The notes under the pieces: generated by a model
Told to the model about the DNA's origin: nothing
The model's input: only the letters and a program-made list of their open reading frames with translations
Database searches by the model: none
Position numbers and translations under genes: made by a program
Assembly: GCA_017380575.1 (NCBI GenBank)
Contig: JAFODS010000007.1
Location: forward strand, 1-50,018
Origin: Clostridia bacterium
Lineage (GTDB): Bacteria > Bacillota > Clostridia > Oscillospirales > Acutalibacteraceae
Length of the DNA: 50,018 nt
Reading direction: 5' to 3'
Part shown: piece after piece, positions 37,031 to 45,573 of the stretch
How positions within the stretch are numbered: position 1 is the stretch's first letter
Layout of the letters: each line of letters starts with the position of its first letter

Positions 37031-37789
37031 TTATCGTATCACAAGCTCAACGGGACAATGGTCCGAGCCGTAGATTTCAGAATGAATTTTTGCTCCTTCA
37101 AGGCGGTCTGCCATATCCGCTGAAACACAGAAATAGTCAATACGCCAGCCGACGTTTTTCTCTCTTGCCTTGAAGCGGTAAGACCACCAGCTGTAAGCAT
37201 TTTCAAGGTCAGGGTAGAAATACCTGAAGGTATCAACAAAACCTGCATCAAGCAGTTCACCGAATTTACCTCTTTCTTCGTCAGAGAAACCGGGATTGCC
37301 GCGGTTAGTCTTCGGGTTTTTAAGGTCAATTTCCTTGTGAGCAACGTTCAGGTCGCCACAGAAAACAACACCCTTTGTTTTATTGAGCTCCGAAACGTAA
37401 GCGCGGAATGCATCCTCCCAATTCATACGGTGGTCGATTCTTTTAAGTCCGTCCTGAGCGTTGGGTACATATTCTGTGATAAAATAATAGTCCTCAAACT
37501 CAAGGGTAATAATTCTTCCTTCAGTGTCAAGCTCGGGAACACCGATTCCGTATTTTACGCTGATCGGCTCTTCCTTTGTGAAAATTGCCGTGCCCGAATA
37601 GCCTTTCTTTTCGGCAAAGTTCCAGAACTGGTGGTAACCGTCAAGTTCAAGCTCAAGCTGGCCTTCCTGCATCTTTGTTTCCTGAAGGCAGAAGATATCC
37701 GCATCAAGCTCGTTGAACACATCCATAAAGCCTTTTGTCATACAAGCACGTATTCCGTTGACGTTCCAGGAAATAAATTTCTTGCTCAA
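37031..37789 (-). CDS. xth: Exodeoxyribonuclease III family AP endonuclease (252 aa)
   Basis: Abasic-site endonuclease/3'-5' exonuclease (EEP superfamily) in base-excision repair. Key motifs are SWNVNGIRA at the N terminus, [12 protein letters not shown] (metal-binding Glu), [11 protein letters not shown] (Asp/Asn) and the C-terminal [10 protein letters not shown] (catalytic Asp-His). The TTG at 37789 is taken as start because GGAGG lies nine bases upstream; the ATG six codons earlier would contain that site. It is the first gene of the operon with dCMP deaminase and secA. It complements ogg and nth elsewhere in the window. Confidence 0.95.
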   Translation of the reverse strand: MSKKFISWNVNGIRACMTKGFMDVFNELDADIFCLQETKMQEGQLELELDGYHQFWNFAEKKGYSGTAIFTKEEPISVKYGIGVPELDTEGRIITLEFEDYYFITEYVPNAQDGLKRIDHRMNWEDAFRAYVSELNKTKGVVFCGDLNVAHKEIDLKNPKTNRGNPGFSDEERGKFGELLDAGFVDTFRYFYPDLENAYSWWSYRFKAREKNVGWRIDYFCVSADMADRLEGAKIHSEIYGSDHCPVELVIR

Positions 37790-37817
37790 GATTACACACC
37801 TCCACATTATAAAAGGT

Positions 37818-37826
37818 ATTATAACA
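37818..37826 (-). promoter_or_regulatory. Extended -10 of the xth-secA operon
   Basis: The minus strand reads TGTTATAAT, an extended -10 box, about 30 bases before the TTG start. The -35 region is poor. Confidence 0.5.
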
Positions 37827-37991
37827 TATTCAATAGCAAAAATCTATTATTATATGATGTTTTTTTACTTAGTTTACAAAAATTTAAAAAAGTTGAAAAA
37901 ATGCTGGATTTTTACATACATATGTGTTATCATTACAACTGTCTGAATATGACGTTAATTAAACAAAATTAAAGACAGGAGACGAAATAGC

Positions 37992-38978
37992 ATGAAAAAG
38001 ACAATTTGGACTAGCATTACAGCTATCATCTGTGTATTGCTCGTATCTCTTTCACTCAAAGACGGTGTCACAAAGATTGCTGACGCTAAGGTTGAAGCAG
38101 CAAGCATTGCAGCTGAAGCAGCAGGTAACAACGGCGGTATGGACGCAGGTCTTGACGCAGGTTTGGATATGGGCGGCAGCCTTGATGCAGGTACAGACGC
38201 AGGCACAGTTACACCTGACGCTGGTACAGATGCAGGCACAGCAACTCCCGACGCTGGCACAGCTACACCTGATGCAGGCACAGCAACTCCCGATGCAGGT
38301 GCAAAGCCGGAAGAAAACAAAGCTCCGACAGCTCCCGCAGAAATCGTAAACTACTACAACAACGCACTCAACAAGGTAATCAACGAGAAGGTTGGTTACA
38401 AGAAGGCAAGAGAAACAAAGATGAACAGCCTTGAAGGCGGTGCACTTCTTAAGATTCAGCTTGTTGTTGACATGGTTAACGACTTCCTCGGTGTTGGTAC
38501 AACAGATTATGAAAACAAGAAGGGCAAGGCTGAATTCCTCAGCAAGGCTTCTCTTTCAGTTAACGACCTCACAGCAGCTAAGTGTGACGTAAACGGTGAT
38601 GTTTACACAATCACTCTCGGCCTCAAGAACGGTCAGAGCCAGGCTACAGCAGCAGGTTCATCAGATACTTCACCGCTTCAGCGTTCAGGTCTTTATGTTG
38701 GTAAGGGCGACAAGAAGGCATTTGACTACAAGAACTCAGAAAACATCCACACAGCTATCAACGGTGTTGATGATTGTACAGCAGAGTCTGCAAGCGAGCA
38801 GGTAACAAATGCAAAGATCGTTGCTACAATTAACTCAAAGACAGGTCAGATGACAGGTCTTACAGTTTCATGGGACTGGGCAGTTCAGCTTACAAAGGTT
38901 AAGTACACAGTTGTTACAGTTAAGGAAGCTAAGGGTACAGCAACATCAACAGTTAAGGTTTCAAACTTCCAGTGGTAA
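37992..38978 (+). CDS. Membrane-anchored or secreted protein with DAGT-rich linker (328 aa)
   Basis: No known function. The N-terminal hydrophobic segment (residues 5-22) looks like an uncleaved signal anchor, because no lipobox or clear peptidase site follows. Residues about 46-110 form a low-complexity linker built from near-repeats of TPDAGTA and MDAGLDAG. A globular C-terminal domain follows (about 115-328), with NYYNNALNKVINEKVGYKKA, SLSVNDLTAAKCDV and a beta-rich end. There are Cys residues near 191 and 260. Codon use (AAG, GGT, GTT, ACA) is like that of the gyrase genes, suggesting strong expression. The promoter may use the TGTTATCAT box at 37925-37933. Confidence 0.75.
   Translation: MKKTIWTSITAIICVLLVSLSLKDGVTKIADAKVEAASIAAEAAGNNGGMDAGLDAGLDMGGSLDAGTDAGTVTPDAGTDAGTATPDAGTATPDAGTATPDAGAKPEENKAPTAPAEIVNYYNNALNKVINEKVGYKKARETKMNSLEGGALLKIQLVVDMVNDFLGVGTTDYENKKGKAEFLSKASLSVNDLTAAKCDVNGDVYTITLGLKNGQSQATAAGSSDTSPLQRSGLYVGKGDKKAFDYKNSENIHTAINGVDDCTAESASEQVTNAKIVATINSKTGQMTGLTVSWDWAVQLTKVKYTVVTVKEAKGTATSTVKVSNFQW
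38155..38306 (+). repeat. Imperfect tandem repeat coding the DAGT linker
   Basis: Units of about 21-30 bases (for example GATGCAGGCACAGCAACTCC) recur in frame and code for TPDAGTA-type units. Copy number could vary by slippage. Confidence 0.7.
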
Positions 38979-38996
38979 TCTTTACTTAATAAATTT

Positions 38997-39030
38997 TCTC
39001 CCGAGAGAAATCTCGGGAGATTTTTTCTTT
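38997..39030 (+). terminator. Terminator of the DAGT-linker gene
   Basis: TCTCCCGAGA / TCTCGGGAGA forms a perfect 10-bp stem with a GAAA loop, followed by TTTTTTCTTTT. Confidence 0.92.
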
Positions 39031-39106
39031 TATAACAATATTGCTGATTGAAAAAGGTTAATTCATGTGTTAGAATTCTTCTATAAATTATTATCGGGTG
39101 ATGAAG

Positions 39107-40240
39107 ATGATTAAGTTTATTTCAGCTTTACTTTCTTTGATTTTCATTGTTTTTTCAGGTCTACCTGCAATTATTTCTGAAAGTAAAGCCGCAAGAGAAG
39201 TTAATATTCAACAGCAGATTCAAAGAATCAACGACCTTTCAGCACTTTATAAAAGCGGAAATTATATCCCTGTAAACGAAAGTGAAGTTGTCGGATTTGA
39301 TGTGCAAAAGGCATATGCGGACGGAGTTAAATTCAATGAAGTTGCATATATCGCCACCCACAATAGCTACCAGCTTCAAAGTGTGCCTTCATATCAGAAG
39401 GTTTACCGCGACCTTGAAACTGTCACATTCGGTCTTATTAACGGCGATGCACCGACGTATTGCAGTGACACATTAACAGAGCAGTTCAATGTCGGAATAA
39501 GAAGTATCGAACTTGACATCGAAACTGTTGTTGACGGGGACGATGTCAGCTTTGTATGCACCCATTCACCGCTGATTGATATGACATCATCGTGCTACGA
39601 CTTTGAGCTTGCACTTGAAGAAATAAAAATGTGGTCGGATGCGAATCCGGGTCATCTGCCGATTTCAATTATCGTTGAGCCGAAAGAATTTTTCCTTCTT
39701 GAAAACGGTATGAGGTTTATCAATCTCAAGTATGCAAATGTGCTTGATAATATTATCCGTGAGGCTTTCGGTGATAAATTGATAACTCCTGCTGAGATGA
39801 TGGGCGAACACAATTCACTTAAGGAAATGCGCGAAGCAGACGATTGGATGAGTCTTGAGGACTGTGCAGGCAGAGTTGCTGTTTTCTTCCACGATACGGA
39901 CGGTGTAACAGGCAGATTTATCAAGCAGGACGAAACGCTGAAATCCCGTGCAATGTTCCCTATGCTTCGTTATAAGGACAGAGATAAGTCTTATGCATCC
40001 GTACTGATTGTCAATAAACCAAACGATATTGAAAAACGTTCAACCGAACTGATTTACGAAAAGAATCTTATAGTAAGAACACGCGTGGATTCTTACGGCA
40101 GCCATAATGAAGAGGACAGAAGAAAAACACTCGAAAGCGGAGCACAGATTCTTTCTACCGATTATCCGAAAAAAGCCGATATGACGAATGTCGATTACTA
40201 CGTTTCTTTCAATAACGCCTCCGCAAAGATTATAAAATAA
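39107..40240 (+). CDS. Secreted PI-PLC-like phosphodiesterase (377 aa)
   Basis: Probable TIM-barrel phosphodiesterase of the calcium-dependent phosphoinositide-PLC-like group. There is an N-terminal signal peptide (MIKFISALLSLIFIVFSGLP). The first catalytic His is in AYIATHNSYQLQ, and the acidic/metal part is in IRSIELDIE. The second His is in VCTHSPLIDMTSSCYDF, and ISIIVEPKEFF continues the barrel as in this group. The target may be phosphatidylinositol or another glycerophosphodiester outside the cell. The ATG at 39107 is preferred (GGTGAT upstream); 39098 and 39101 are alternatives. It is a single-gene unit ended by the hairpin at 40244. Confidence 0.8.
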   Translation: MIKFISALLSLIFIVFSGLPAIISESKAAREVNIQQQIQRINDLSALYKSGNYIPVNESEVVGFDVQKAYADGVKFNEVAYIATHNSYQLQSVPSYQKVYRDLETVTFGLINGDAPTYCSDTLTEQFNVGIRSIELDIETVVDGDDVSFVCTHSPLIDMTSSCYDFELALEEIKMWSDANPGHLPISIIVEPKEFFLLENGMRFINLKYANVLDNIIREAFGDKLITPAEMMGEHNSLKEMREADDWMSLEDCAGRVAVFFHDTDGVTGRFIKQDETLKSRAMFPMLRYKDRDKSYASVLIVNKPNDIEKRSTELIYEKNLIVRTRVDSYGSHNEEDRRKTLESGAQILSTDYPKKADMTNVDYYVSFNNASAKIIK

Positions 40241-40243
40241 CAC

Positions 40244-40271
40244 AATCCCGACAAATGACTTTGTCGGGATT
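40244..40271. terminator. Bidirectional terminator between PLC-like gene and ogg
   Basis: AATCCCGACAAA / TTTGTCGGGATT forms a 12-bp perfect stem with a TGAC loop. The stem shares CCCGACAAA with the MITE-like terminal repeat. Confidence 0.9.
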
Positions 40272-40277
40272 TCAATT

Positions 40278-41099
40278 TCACTCCACGTTTCTTCTCCAAT
40301 GGAAGAGGTATTGCTGGGCGATGCCTTCGACGGTTTTTGTGCAGTCGGGTAAGCCGTCGGGATACATTTCGCTCATTATCCTGCGAACCCAGACGTCAAC
40401 GGGGAAAGCATCAACTCTTCCACACCCGTAAAGCAGGGTGCATTCAGCAACCTTTGCACCGACACCTTTGATTTTTATAAGCTCCTCACGCGCTTCGTCG
40501 ATATCACAGGAGGAAAGCTTCTGAAGATTAACTTCGCCGTTTGCAACCTTCTGTGCTGCATCGATTATGTATTTTGCCCTGAATCCTGAACGGATTGGAG
40601 CAAGGTCTTCAACCGTCAGCAAAGCAAGTTTTTCAGCAGAGGGAAACGTAAAATCTCCGTTTCTGAGATCCTCACCAAAGTGTGTACAAAGCCTTTCGAC
40701 GATACCTTTGATACGCGGAATATTGTTGTTCTGCGAGATAATAAACGAGCAAAGTGCTTCCCATGATTCCTGACGGAGGATTCTTATGCCCGGATATGCT
40801 TCAATCGCGACCTTCAGGTGAGGGTCGCTTTTCAGTTTTTCGCAGATAGAAAAATAGTCGCGTCCGAGGTCAAAATAATCTGCCCAGATTCGCTCGTCAT
40901 CTTCGCTGAAATTCCCTTTGAGTATCAACTTATCCTCTTCTTGGGAAATATCAACGGCTTTTCCGAAAGCAACTCCGTGCCAGATTCCGTATTCTTTCTC
41001 GCTCCAGCGGAACGCCTGACCGCAGTCAAGCGAAAGAGAAACGCTTAAAGTGTTTATTCCTTCAAAAATTATTATGTTTTTGTCATTTTTTACTGTCAT
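40278..41099 (-). CDS. ogg: 8-oxoguanine DNA glycosylase, OGG1 type (273 aa)
   Basis: Bifunctional base-excision glycosylase removing 8-oxoguanine. The N-terminal OGG domain has LDCGQAFRW. The HhH-GPD domain reads IKGVGAKVAECTLLYGCG with the catalytic Lys, followed by DAFPVDVWVRR with the catalytic Asp. The order and spacing match eukaryote-like OGG1, which also occurs in clostridia. The length of 273 is typical of the clostridial form. GGTGG precedes the ATG. It is divergent from the region with DnaA-box-like sequences and from the small membrane protein gene. Confidence 0.93.
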   Translation of the reverse strand: MTVKNDKNIIIFEGINTLSVSLSLDCGQAFRWSEKEYGIWHGVAFGKAVDISQEEDKLILKGNFSEDDERIWADYFDLGRDYFSICEKLKSDPHLKVAIEAYPGIRILRQESWEALCSFIISQNNNIPRIKGIVERLCTHFGEDLRNGDFTFPSAEKLALLTVEDLAPIRSGFRAKYIIDAAQKVANGEVNLQKLSSCDIDEAREELIKIKGVGAKVAECTLLYGCGRVDAFPVDVWVRRIMSEMYPDGLPDCTKTVEGIAQQYLFHWRRNVE

Positions 41100-41532
41100 A
41101 TTACCACCTGAATAAAAGATGAATATTCATTTTGTAACCTTTTGTAACTAATGGTTGTCAAGTCTTTTTTGGTTGTTATAAACAGAAAAAATAGATAGTT
41201 TTTTCTGAAAAGTTTGTGCAATTTATTATCAAAAAAAGCTTGACACAAGATGTTTAAACATTGATAAAAAATTAACGAACATTTGACTTTAACCCTTTAA
41301 AATGGTGGAAAACTTTGATATATCAACGTTTCAGGGTGAAGTTATCAACACTTTCAACATAGTTTTCCACACTTTTCAACCGATTTTTAAAATTTTCCAC
41401 ACTTCCACCGAAAATCTGTTAAACGCCATTTAATGTCATTTGTTGTCGATTTTTATTCACTTTTTTATGAATAAAAAATCGTTTGAAAGTGAACAATACA
41501 AATGATATTTTCTGTATAAAGAGGTGTATATT
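41100..41532. other. AT-rich intergenic region with DnaA-box-like cluster
   Basis: No gene is seen in this 430-base stretch. Between 41304 and 41401 it has several 9-mers close to the DnaA consensus TTATCCACA: TTATCAACA (41342-41350), TTTTCCACA twice (41363-41371, 41393-41401), TTTTCAACC (41373-41381) and, reversed, TTTTCCACC (41304-41312). They are mostly in one orientation and about 10 or 20 bases apart. Very AT-rich DNA flanks them, including TTTTTTATGAATAAAAAATC near 41461-41480. It could be an origin, a DnaA-titration site or a DnaA-controlled promoter. Confidence 0.5.
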
Positions 41533-41802
41533 TTGCTCAAAGGAGTCAATCATCAGGTGGTTGAGGTCACAAAACCGTCGTGTGAATATTTTGAACGTGT
41601 AATTTTCTTTGTGAAGCCCGAATTTTCGGCTGTAAGTGAGGGTACTTTGCGCGAAAGAGCGAGTGAAATTGCAGGAGATGCGGGTGTTCCGCCGCCGTCA
41701 AGAGTTCGAAAAAGCAGACTTCTGCTCGCGGTAAGACTTCTGAGTGCCGCAATGGTCGGTGCAGCGATTACAATTCTTGTATCAAAGCTTGCTTTCGGCT
41801 GA
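41533..41802 (+). CDS. Small single-pass membrane protein (89 aa)
   Basis: Not functionally known. A soluble N-terminal region (LKGVNHQVVEVTKP, YFERVIFFVKPEF) is followed by a helical part and a basic patch (RVRKSRLLLAVRLL). One C-terminal membrane segment ends in VSKLAFG, so it is tail-anchored. The TTG at 41533 is chosen, with GAGG eight bases upstream; a GTG at 41524 overlaps that site. It lies directly downstream of the DnaA-box-like cluster. Its 3' end overlaps that of nth by 21 bases on the opposite strand. Confidence 0.75.
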   Translation: MLKGVNHQVVEVTKPSCEYFERVIFFVKPEFSAVSEGTLRERASEIAGDAGVPPPSRVRKSRLLLAVRLLSAAMVGAAITILVSKLAFG

Positions 41803-42417
41803 TTTGCAGAAGGTTTTCATACAGCAGTTTTGACAGTCGGGGCGTCGTGCAACGCAGACAGCTCGTCCGTGAAGAACACATCTGTGGCAGAAGTCGTTAC
41901 TCTCCTCAGGAGGAAGGATTTTCTTCAGTGCCATTTCAACCTTAAGGGGATCCTTTGTTTCAACAAGACCGAGCAGGTTTGAAATTCTGATAAGATGCGT
42001 ATCCGCAACAACTGCGGGCTTGCCGTAGATATCACCGCAGATAAGGTTTGCCGTTTTTCGTCCGACACCGGGTAGGGAAGTCAGGTCTTCGATGTTGTCG
42101 GGAACTTTTCCGTCAAAACGTTCAAGAATTTGCTGAGCCATCCCGATTATATCGCGTGCCTTCTGACGGTAAAATCCGCAGGAATGCACCAATTCTTCAA
42201 CATCCTCAACCTTTGCATTTGCATAGTCCTCAAGAGTTTTATATTTATCAAAAAGAGCAGGTGTAATGATATTAACTCTGGCATCTGTGCACTGCGCCGA
42301 AAGACGAGTTGCAACAAGAAGCTCAAAATCATTTCCTGCGTTAAGAGAGCATATTGCCCCGGGGTATTCTTTTTTGAGTGCCTCAACGGCAAGTAATGCT
42401 CTTTCTTTTTTTGTCAT
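41782..42417 (-). CDS. nth: Endonuclease III (211 aa)
   Basis: Base-excision glycosylase/AP lyase for oxidised pyrimidines. The HhH-GPD motif LPGVGRKTANLICGD holds the catalytic Lys, and VVADTHLIRI the catalytic Asp. The C-terminal [4Fe-4S] cluster cysteines are C-x6-C-x2-C-x5-C in CVARRPDCQNCCMKTFC. The length of 211 is normal. The ATG at 42417 has GAGGTG upstream; a GTG three codons earlier overlaps that site. It is transcribed toward, and overlaps at the 3' end with, the small membrane protein gene. Confidence 0.97.
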   Translation of the reverse strand: MTKKERALLAVEALKKEYPGAICSLNAGNDFELLVATRLSAQCTDARVNIITPALFDKYKTLEDYANAKVEDVEELVHSCGFYRQKARDIIGMAQQILERFDGKVPDNIEDLTSLPGVGRKTANLICGDIYGKPAVVADTHLIRISNLLGLVETKDPLKVEMALKKILPPEESNDFCHRCVLHGRAVCVARRPDCQNCCMKTFCKSAESKL

Positions 42418-42510
42418 TGTTTTCACCTCAGTTTCTGTGATTTATTATAACAAAGTAGGGATTTCTTTGCAACATAATAAAAGATATTCCTCTTTTTTCT
42501 TTATTGTTAT

Positions 42511-42538
42511 TGAAATAAAATTTCGTTATGTTATAATC
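42511..42538 (+). promoter_or_regulatory. Promoter of the Gfo/Idh/MocA gene
   Basis: TTGAAA at 42511-42516, 16-bp spacer, TATAAT at 42533-42538 with TGT just upstream (extended -10). Confidence 0.75.
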
Positions 42539-42577
42539 TGTATATCTATTATTTATAGAATAAGCGAGGTCATAAAA

Positions 42578-43807
42578 ATGAAAGAAAAAATCAAAGTTGC
42601 CGTAATCGGCATCGGTAACCGCGGAAGCGGAATGCTCAGCACAATCTGTATGATGGACGATGTTGATGTTATCGGCGTTTGTGACGAATACGAAGACAGA
42701 GCTCAGGACGGTATCAGACGTGTTGAAGAGAAAAAGGGTTATAAACCTTTTGCAACAACAAATTACAAGGAAATCTTTGAGCTTGAGGGTCTTGACAGTG
42801 TTTATATCGCAACAGACTGGTCAACTCACGTTAAAATCGCTATTGAAGCTATGAAAAAGGGCATCCCTGCTGCTTCAGAGGTTGGCGGTGCTTACACACT
42901 TGAAGAGTGTTGGGAAGTTGTTGATACATACGAAAAGACAGGCGTCTGGGCAATGTTTATGGAAAACTGCTGCTACGGTGAACGTGAGCTTATGATTCAC
43001 AATATGGTTCGTGACAATAAGTTCGGAAAGATTGTTGCTTGCTCAGGTAAATATGCTCACGACCTTCGTGACGAGGTTTGCTACGGTACAAAGAACAGAC
43101 ACTACCGCCTTCGTAACTATATTTCAAGAAACTGCGAAAACTATCCGACTCATGCACTCGGCCCCATCGCAAAGCTTCTTGATATTAACAGAGGTAACCG
43201 TTTCACTTCTCTTAAATCAGTTTGTTCAGGTTCATACGGTCTTAAGGATTTTGTCAAGAAGCATAAGGATCTTCACGATGAACTTAAAAAGACAGAATTT
43301 GCTCAGGCTGATATCGTAAAAACATTTATCACAACAGAGCGCGGTGAGGTTATCGACCTTACTCTTGATACTTGCCTTCCCCGTTTCTACAGCAGGGGCT
43401 ATACAATCAGAGGTCTTAAGGGCCTTTATCAGGAAGACGGCGATATGGTTTACTTCGACAAAGAAAGCTACAGAAAAAAGGAATGGGATCAGTCCAATTT
43501 CTGGGGCAACGCAAAGAGATATGAAAGAAAGTACAACCACGATCTTTGGAAAAACACAACAAAGGAAATGATGGAAGCAGGTCACGGCGGTATGGACTGG
43601 CATGTTCTTCGTGCATGGGTTGAAACTGTCAAGAACGGCACTCTTCCGCCGATCGACGTTTACGATATGGCTGCATGGATGTGCATTACAGCCCTCAGTG
43701 ACCAGTCACTCAAGAACAACGGCGAAACTGTTGAAATTCCTGATTTCACACGCGGTAAGTATAAGAACCGCGAGCCTCAGGACGAAACTCCTTACACAAT
43801 TAAATAA
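42578..43807 (+). CDS. Gfo/Idh/MocA family oxidoreductase, GH109-like (409 aa)
   Basis: NAD(P)-dependent protein with an N-terminal Rossmann fold (VAVIGIGNRGSGMLS, then VIGVCDEYEDRAQDG). The middle part MENCCYGERELMIHNMVR, the later KYAHDLRDE and NYPTHALGPIAKLLDINRG resemble the GH109 group, known for NAD-dependent alpha-N-acetylgalactosaminidases, but other members are dehydrogenases. There is no signal peptide, so it acts in the cytoplasm. It starts at the ATG at 42578 with GAGG eight bases before. An open frame continues upstream over nth but is not coding. It shares the transcript with the phosphoesterase gene, 16 bases away. Confidence 0.87.
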   Translation: MKEKIKVAVIGIGNRGSGMLSTICMMDDVDVIGVCDEYEDRAQDGIRRVEEKKGYKPFATTNYKEIFELEGLDSVYIATDWSTHVKIAIEAMKKGIPAASEVGGAYTLEECWEVVDTYEKTGVWAMFMENCCYGERELMIHNMVRDNKFGKIVACSGKYAHDLRDEVCYGTKNRHYRLRNYISRNCENYPTHALGPIAKLLDINRGNRFTSLKSVCSGSYGLKDFVKKHKDLHDELKKTEFAQADIVKTFITTERGEVIDLTLDTCLPRFYSRGYTIRGLKGLYQEDGDMVYFDKESYRKKEWDQSNFWGNAKRYERKYNHDLWKNTTKEMMEAGHGGMDWHVLRAWVETVKNGTLPPIDVYDMAAWMCITALSDQSLKNNGETVEIPDFTRGKYKNREPQDETPYTIK

Positions 43808-43823
43808 TTAAGGACGTGTTATT

Positions 43824-45131
43824 ATGTTGAAGTCAATTATTTCCGCATTTATGGCAATCATCACCTTTTTCGGCACATGGGGTGCTGCACTTATGAATCC
43901 CGTTGCTCCCGAAGATAACAGCGACTTTGTACCTGTTCTCCGTTTTATGGTTGCGAGTGACACTCATGTTCTTGCAGCTAACGACAAGCAGTCAAGACGT
44001 ATTCAGAAAGCTCTCAAGATGAGCTATGCAATTGCTGAAGCTGACGAGAATTACAAAACACTTGACGGTGTTATTTTTGCAGGTGATACAACTGACGACG
44101 GTCTTCAGTCACAGCGTTGTGCCTTTAAGAGTGCAATCGACAGCGTAATTAAGCCTGAAACTCAGGTTATGCCGCTTCTTGCTCAGGCTCACGACGGCGG
44201 AACTTACGATTATGAATCGCTTGATTATTTCAAGATGCTTCACGATATGGATGCAACGGATAATCACTATGTAATCAACGGTTACCATTTCATCACAATG
44301 TCACGTGCATATGTTGACGGTGTGCGTTATGCTGATTATCAGCGTGAATGGCTTAAGGCAGAGCTTGATAAGGCTGTTGCAGATGATCCGACAAAACCGA
44401 TTTTCTTCGCACAGCACGAGCATGTTGATAAAACTGTTTACGGAAGCTCGGATTTTGAAGGCTGGGACGATGAATTTTTCAAGGATATCTTTATGCAGTA
44501 TCCTCAGCTCGTTCATTTCTCAGGACATTCGCACTATCCGCTCAGCGACCCACGTTCACTCTGGCAGGGTGAATTCACGGCAATCGGCACAGGTTCTCTT
44601 TATTATGTAGAGCTGACTGTTGAAGATGTTCGTACATATCATCCCAAAAATCACAAGGGTGAGGCACAGTACTGGATTGTTGAGGTTGATGCGAATAACC
44701 GCGTAAGACTTATCGGCATCGACCTTGAAGAAGAAAAGGTGCTTGTTGAGTATATTCTCGATAACCCTGCGGACCCCGCAAATCGCGAATACACTCCTGA
44801 AAAGCAGTCGGCACGATCAAAGGCTCCTGTTTTTGCAGAGGATGCCAATATTTCTGCAAAGACATCAGTTGTAAAAACAAGCCTTACTTTCGATTCTGCA
44901 AAGTCGGTTGACGGTATGCCGGTTTACCTTTACAGAATTCTTGTTAAGGATGCGGGCGGTAACGAGGTTTATAACGATTGGTACCTTCCGAGATATTACT
45001 CAGCAACGGTTGATGAAACCAATATAGTGAATATCGGCAAACTTGCCAAAGGCGAATACACAGTAACAATTACTGCTGAAACGGTATATGGCGTCAAGTC
45101 AGCACCCGTTGAAGCAAATTTCAGTAAATAA
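43824..45131 (+). CDS. Calcineurin-like metallophosphoesterase, exported (435 aa)
   Basis: Metal-dependent phosphoesterase domain (about residues 35-250). Motifs are VASDTHV (Asp, His), IFAGDTTDDG (Gly-Asp), AQHEHVDKTV and FSGHSHYPLS (His pair), though the expected GNHE is not clear and that section reads LLAQAHDGG. The N terminus has a hydrophobic signal segment (IISAFMAIITFFGTWGAALM). A C-terminal beta-rich domain of about 120 residues follows (VKTSLTFDSAKSVDGM...GEYTVTITAETVYG). It is probably extracellular or wall-facing. AAGGACG precedes the ATG. It is linked with the GH109-like gene upstream. Confidence 0.87.
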   Translation: MLKSIISAFMAIITFFGTWGAALMNPVAPEDNSDFVPVLRFMVASDTHVLAANDKQSRRIQKALKMSYAIAEADENYKTLDGVIFAGDTTDDGLQSQRCAFKSAIDSVIKPETQVMPLLAQAHDGGTYDYESLDYFKMLHDMDATDNHYVINGYHFITMSRAYVDGVRYADYQREWLKAELDKAVADDPTKPIFFAQHEHVDKTVYGSSDFEGWDDEFFKDIFMQYPQLVHFSGHSHYPLSDPRSLWQGEFTAIGTGSLYYVELTVEDVRTYHPKNHKGEAQYWIVEVDANNRVRLIGIDLEEEKVLVEYILDNPADPANREYTPEKQSARSKAPVFAEDANISAKTSVVKTSLTFDSAKSVDGMPVYLYRILVKDAGGNEVYNDWYLPRYYSATVDETNIVNIGKLAKGEYTVTITAETVYGVKSAPVEANFSK

Positions 45132-45135
45132 AACC

Positions 45136-45168
45136 AAAGCGACAAGGACTAAACCCTTGTCGCTTTTT
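45136..45168 (+). terminator. Terminator after the phosphoesterase gene
   Basis: AAAGCGACAAGG / CCTTGTCGCTTT forms a 12-bp stem followed by TTTGTG. Confidence 0.9.
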
Positions 45169-45225
45169 GTGTGGTGTGATCGATGACAAACAATTTTTGG
45201 ATTGTCTTTTACCTTTCGCATAAAC

Positions 45226-45249
45226 AAAAGACGGGGAATCCCGTCTTTT
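45226..45249 (-). terminator. Terminator after the YbjQ gene
   Basis: AAAAGACGGG / CCCGTCTTTT forms a 10-bp stem with a GAAT loop just after the stop at 45259 on the minus strand. Confidence 0.88.
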
Positions 45250-45258
45250 AATTATTAT

Positions 45259-45573
45259 TTATTTGATAAATTTAACTGCTGTGCCGTAGGCAACGATTTC
45301 TGCGGCACCCTGCATAATAGCTGAGCTTCCGTATGTTACACCGATAACTGCATCTGCACCGAGTGCCATTGCCTCTTCAGCCATTCTCTGCGTTGCGATT
45401 GCACGGGCCTCGTTGAGCATTTCTGTATAGCTCCTTATTTCGCCACCGACGAGAGTTTTCATTCCTGCCATAAAATCTTTACCCATATGCTTTGTCTGCA
45501 CAACAGAACCTTTTACCATGCCGAGGGCTTCAATTTCTTTACCCGGAACATAATTAATACTTAAAAGTTGCAT
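45259..45573 (-). CDS. YbjQ/UPF0145 family protein (104 aa)
   Basis: Small beta-alpha domain of the UPF0145 (YbjQ) family, sometimes called heavy-metal-binding, without a firm function. Characteristic parts are LGMVKGSVVQTKHMGKDFM, GGEIRSYTEMLNEARAIA and ADAVIGVTYGSS, followed by YGTAVKFI. The family usually has about 105 residues and assembles into a pentamer. The ATG at 45573 has GGAGG eight bases upstream. Its 5' end overlaps the end of the preceding membrane protein gene by 20 bases, so the two are co-expressed. Confidence 0.92.
   Translation of the reverse strand: MQLLSINYVPGKEIEALGMVKGSVVQTKHMGKDFMAGMKTLVGGEIRSYTEMLNEARAIATQRMAEEAMALGADAVIGVTYGSSAIMQGAAEIVAYGTAVKFIK

Noticed and set aside
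38155-38306. Tandem repeats as a possible CRISPR or regulatory array
   Set aside because: The units are in frame inside a gene and code for a low-complexity linker. There are no spacers.
41184-41208. CAGAAAAAA..TTTTTTCTG palindrome upstream of ogg as a promoter operator
   Set aside because: It is low-complexity A/T palindrome that could be a weak terminator. There is no second site or other support.
42266-42577. N-terminal extension of the Gfo/Idh/MocA frame
   Set aside because: It runs antisense over nth and across the promoter. The ATG at 42578 has the ribosome site and begins at the Rossmann fold.
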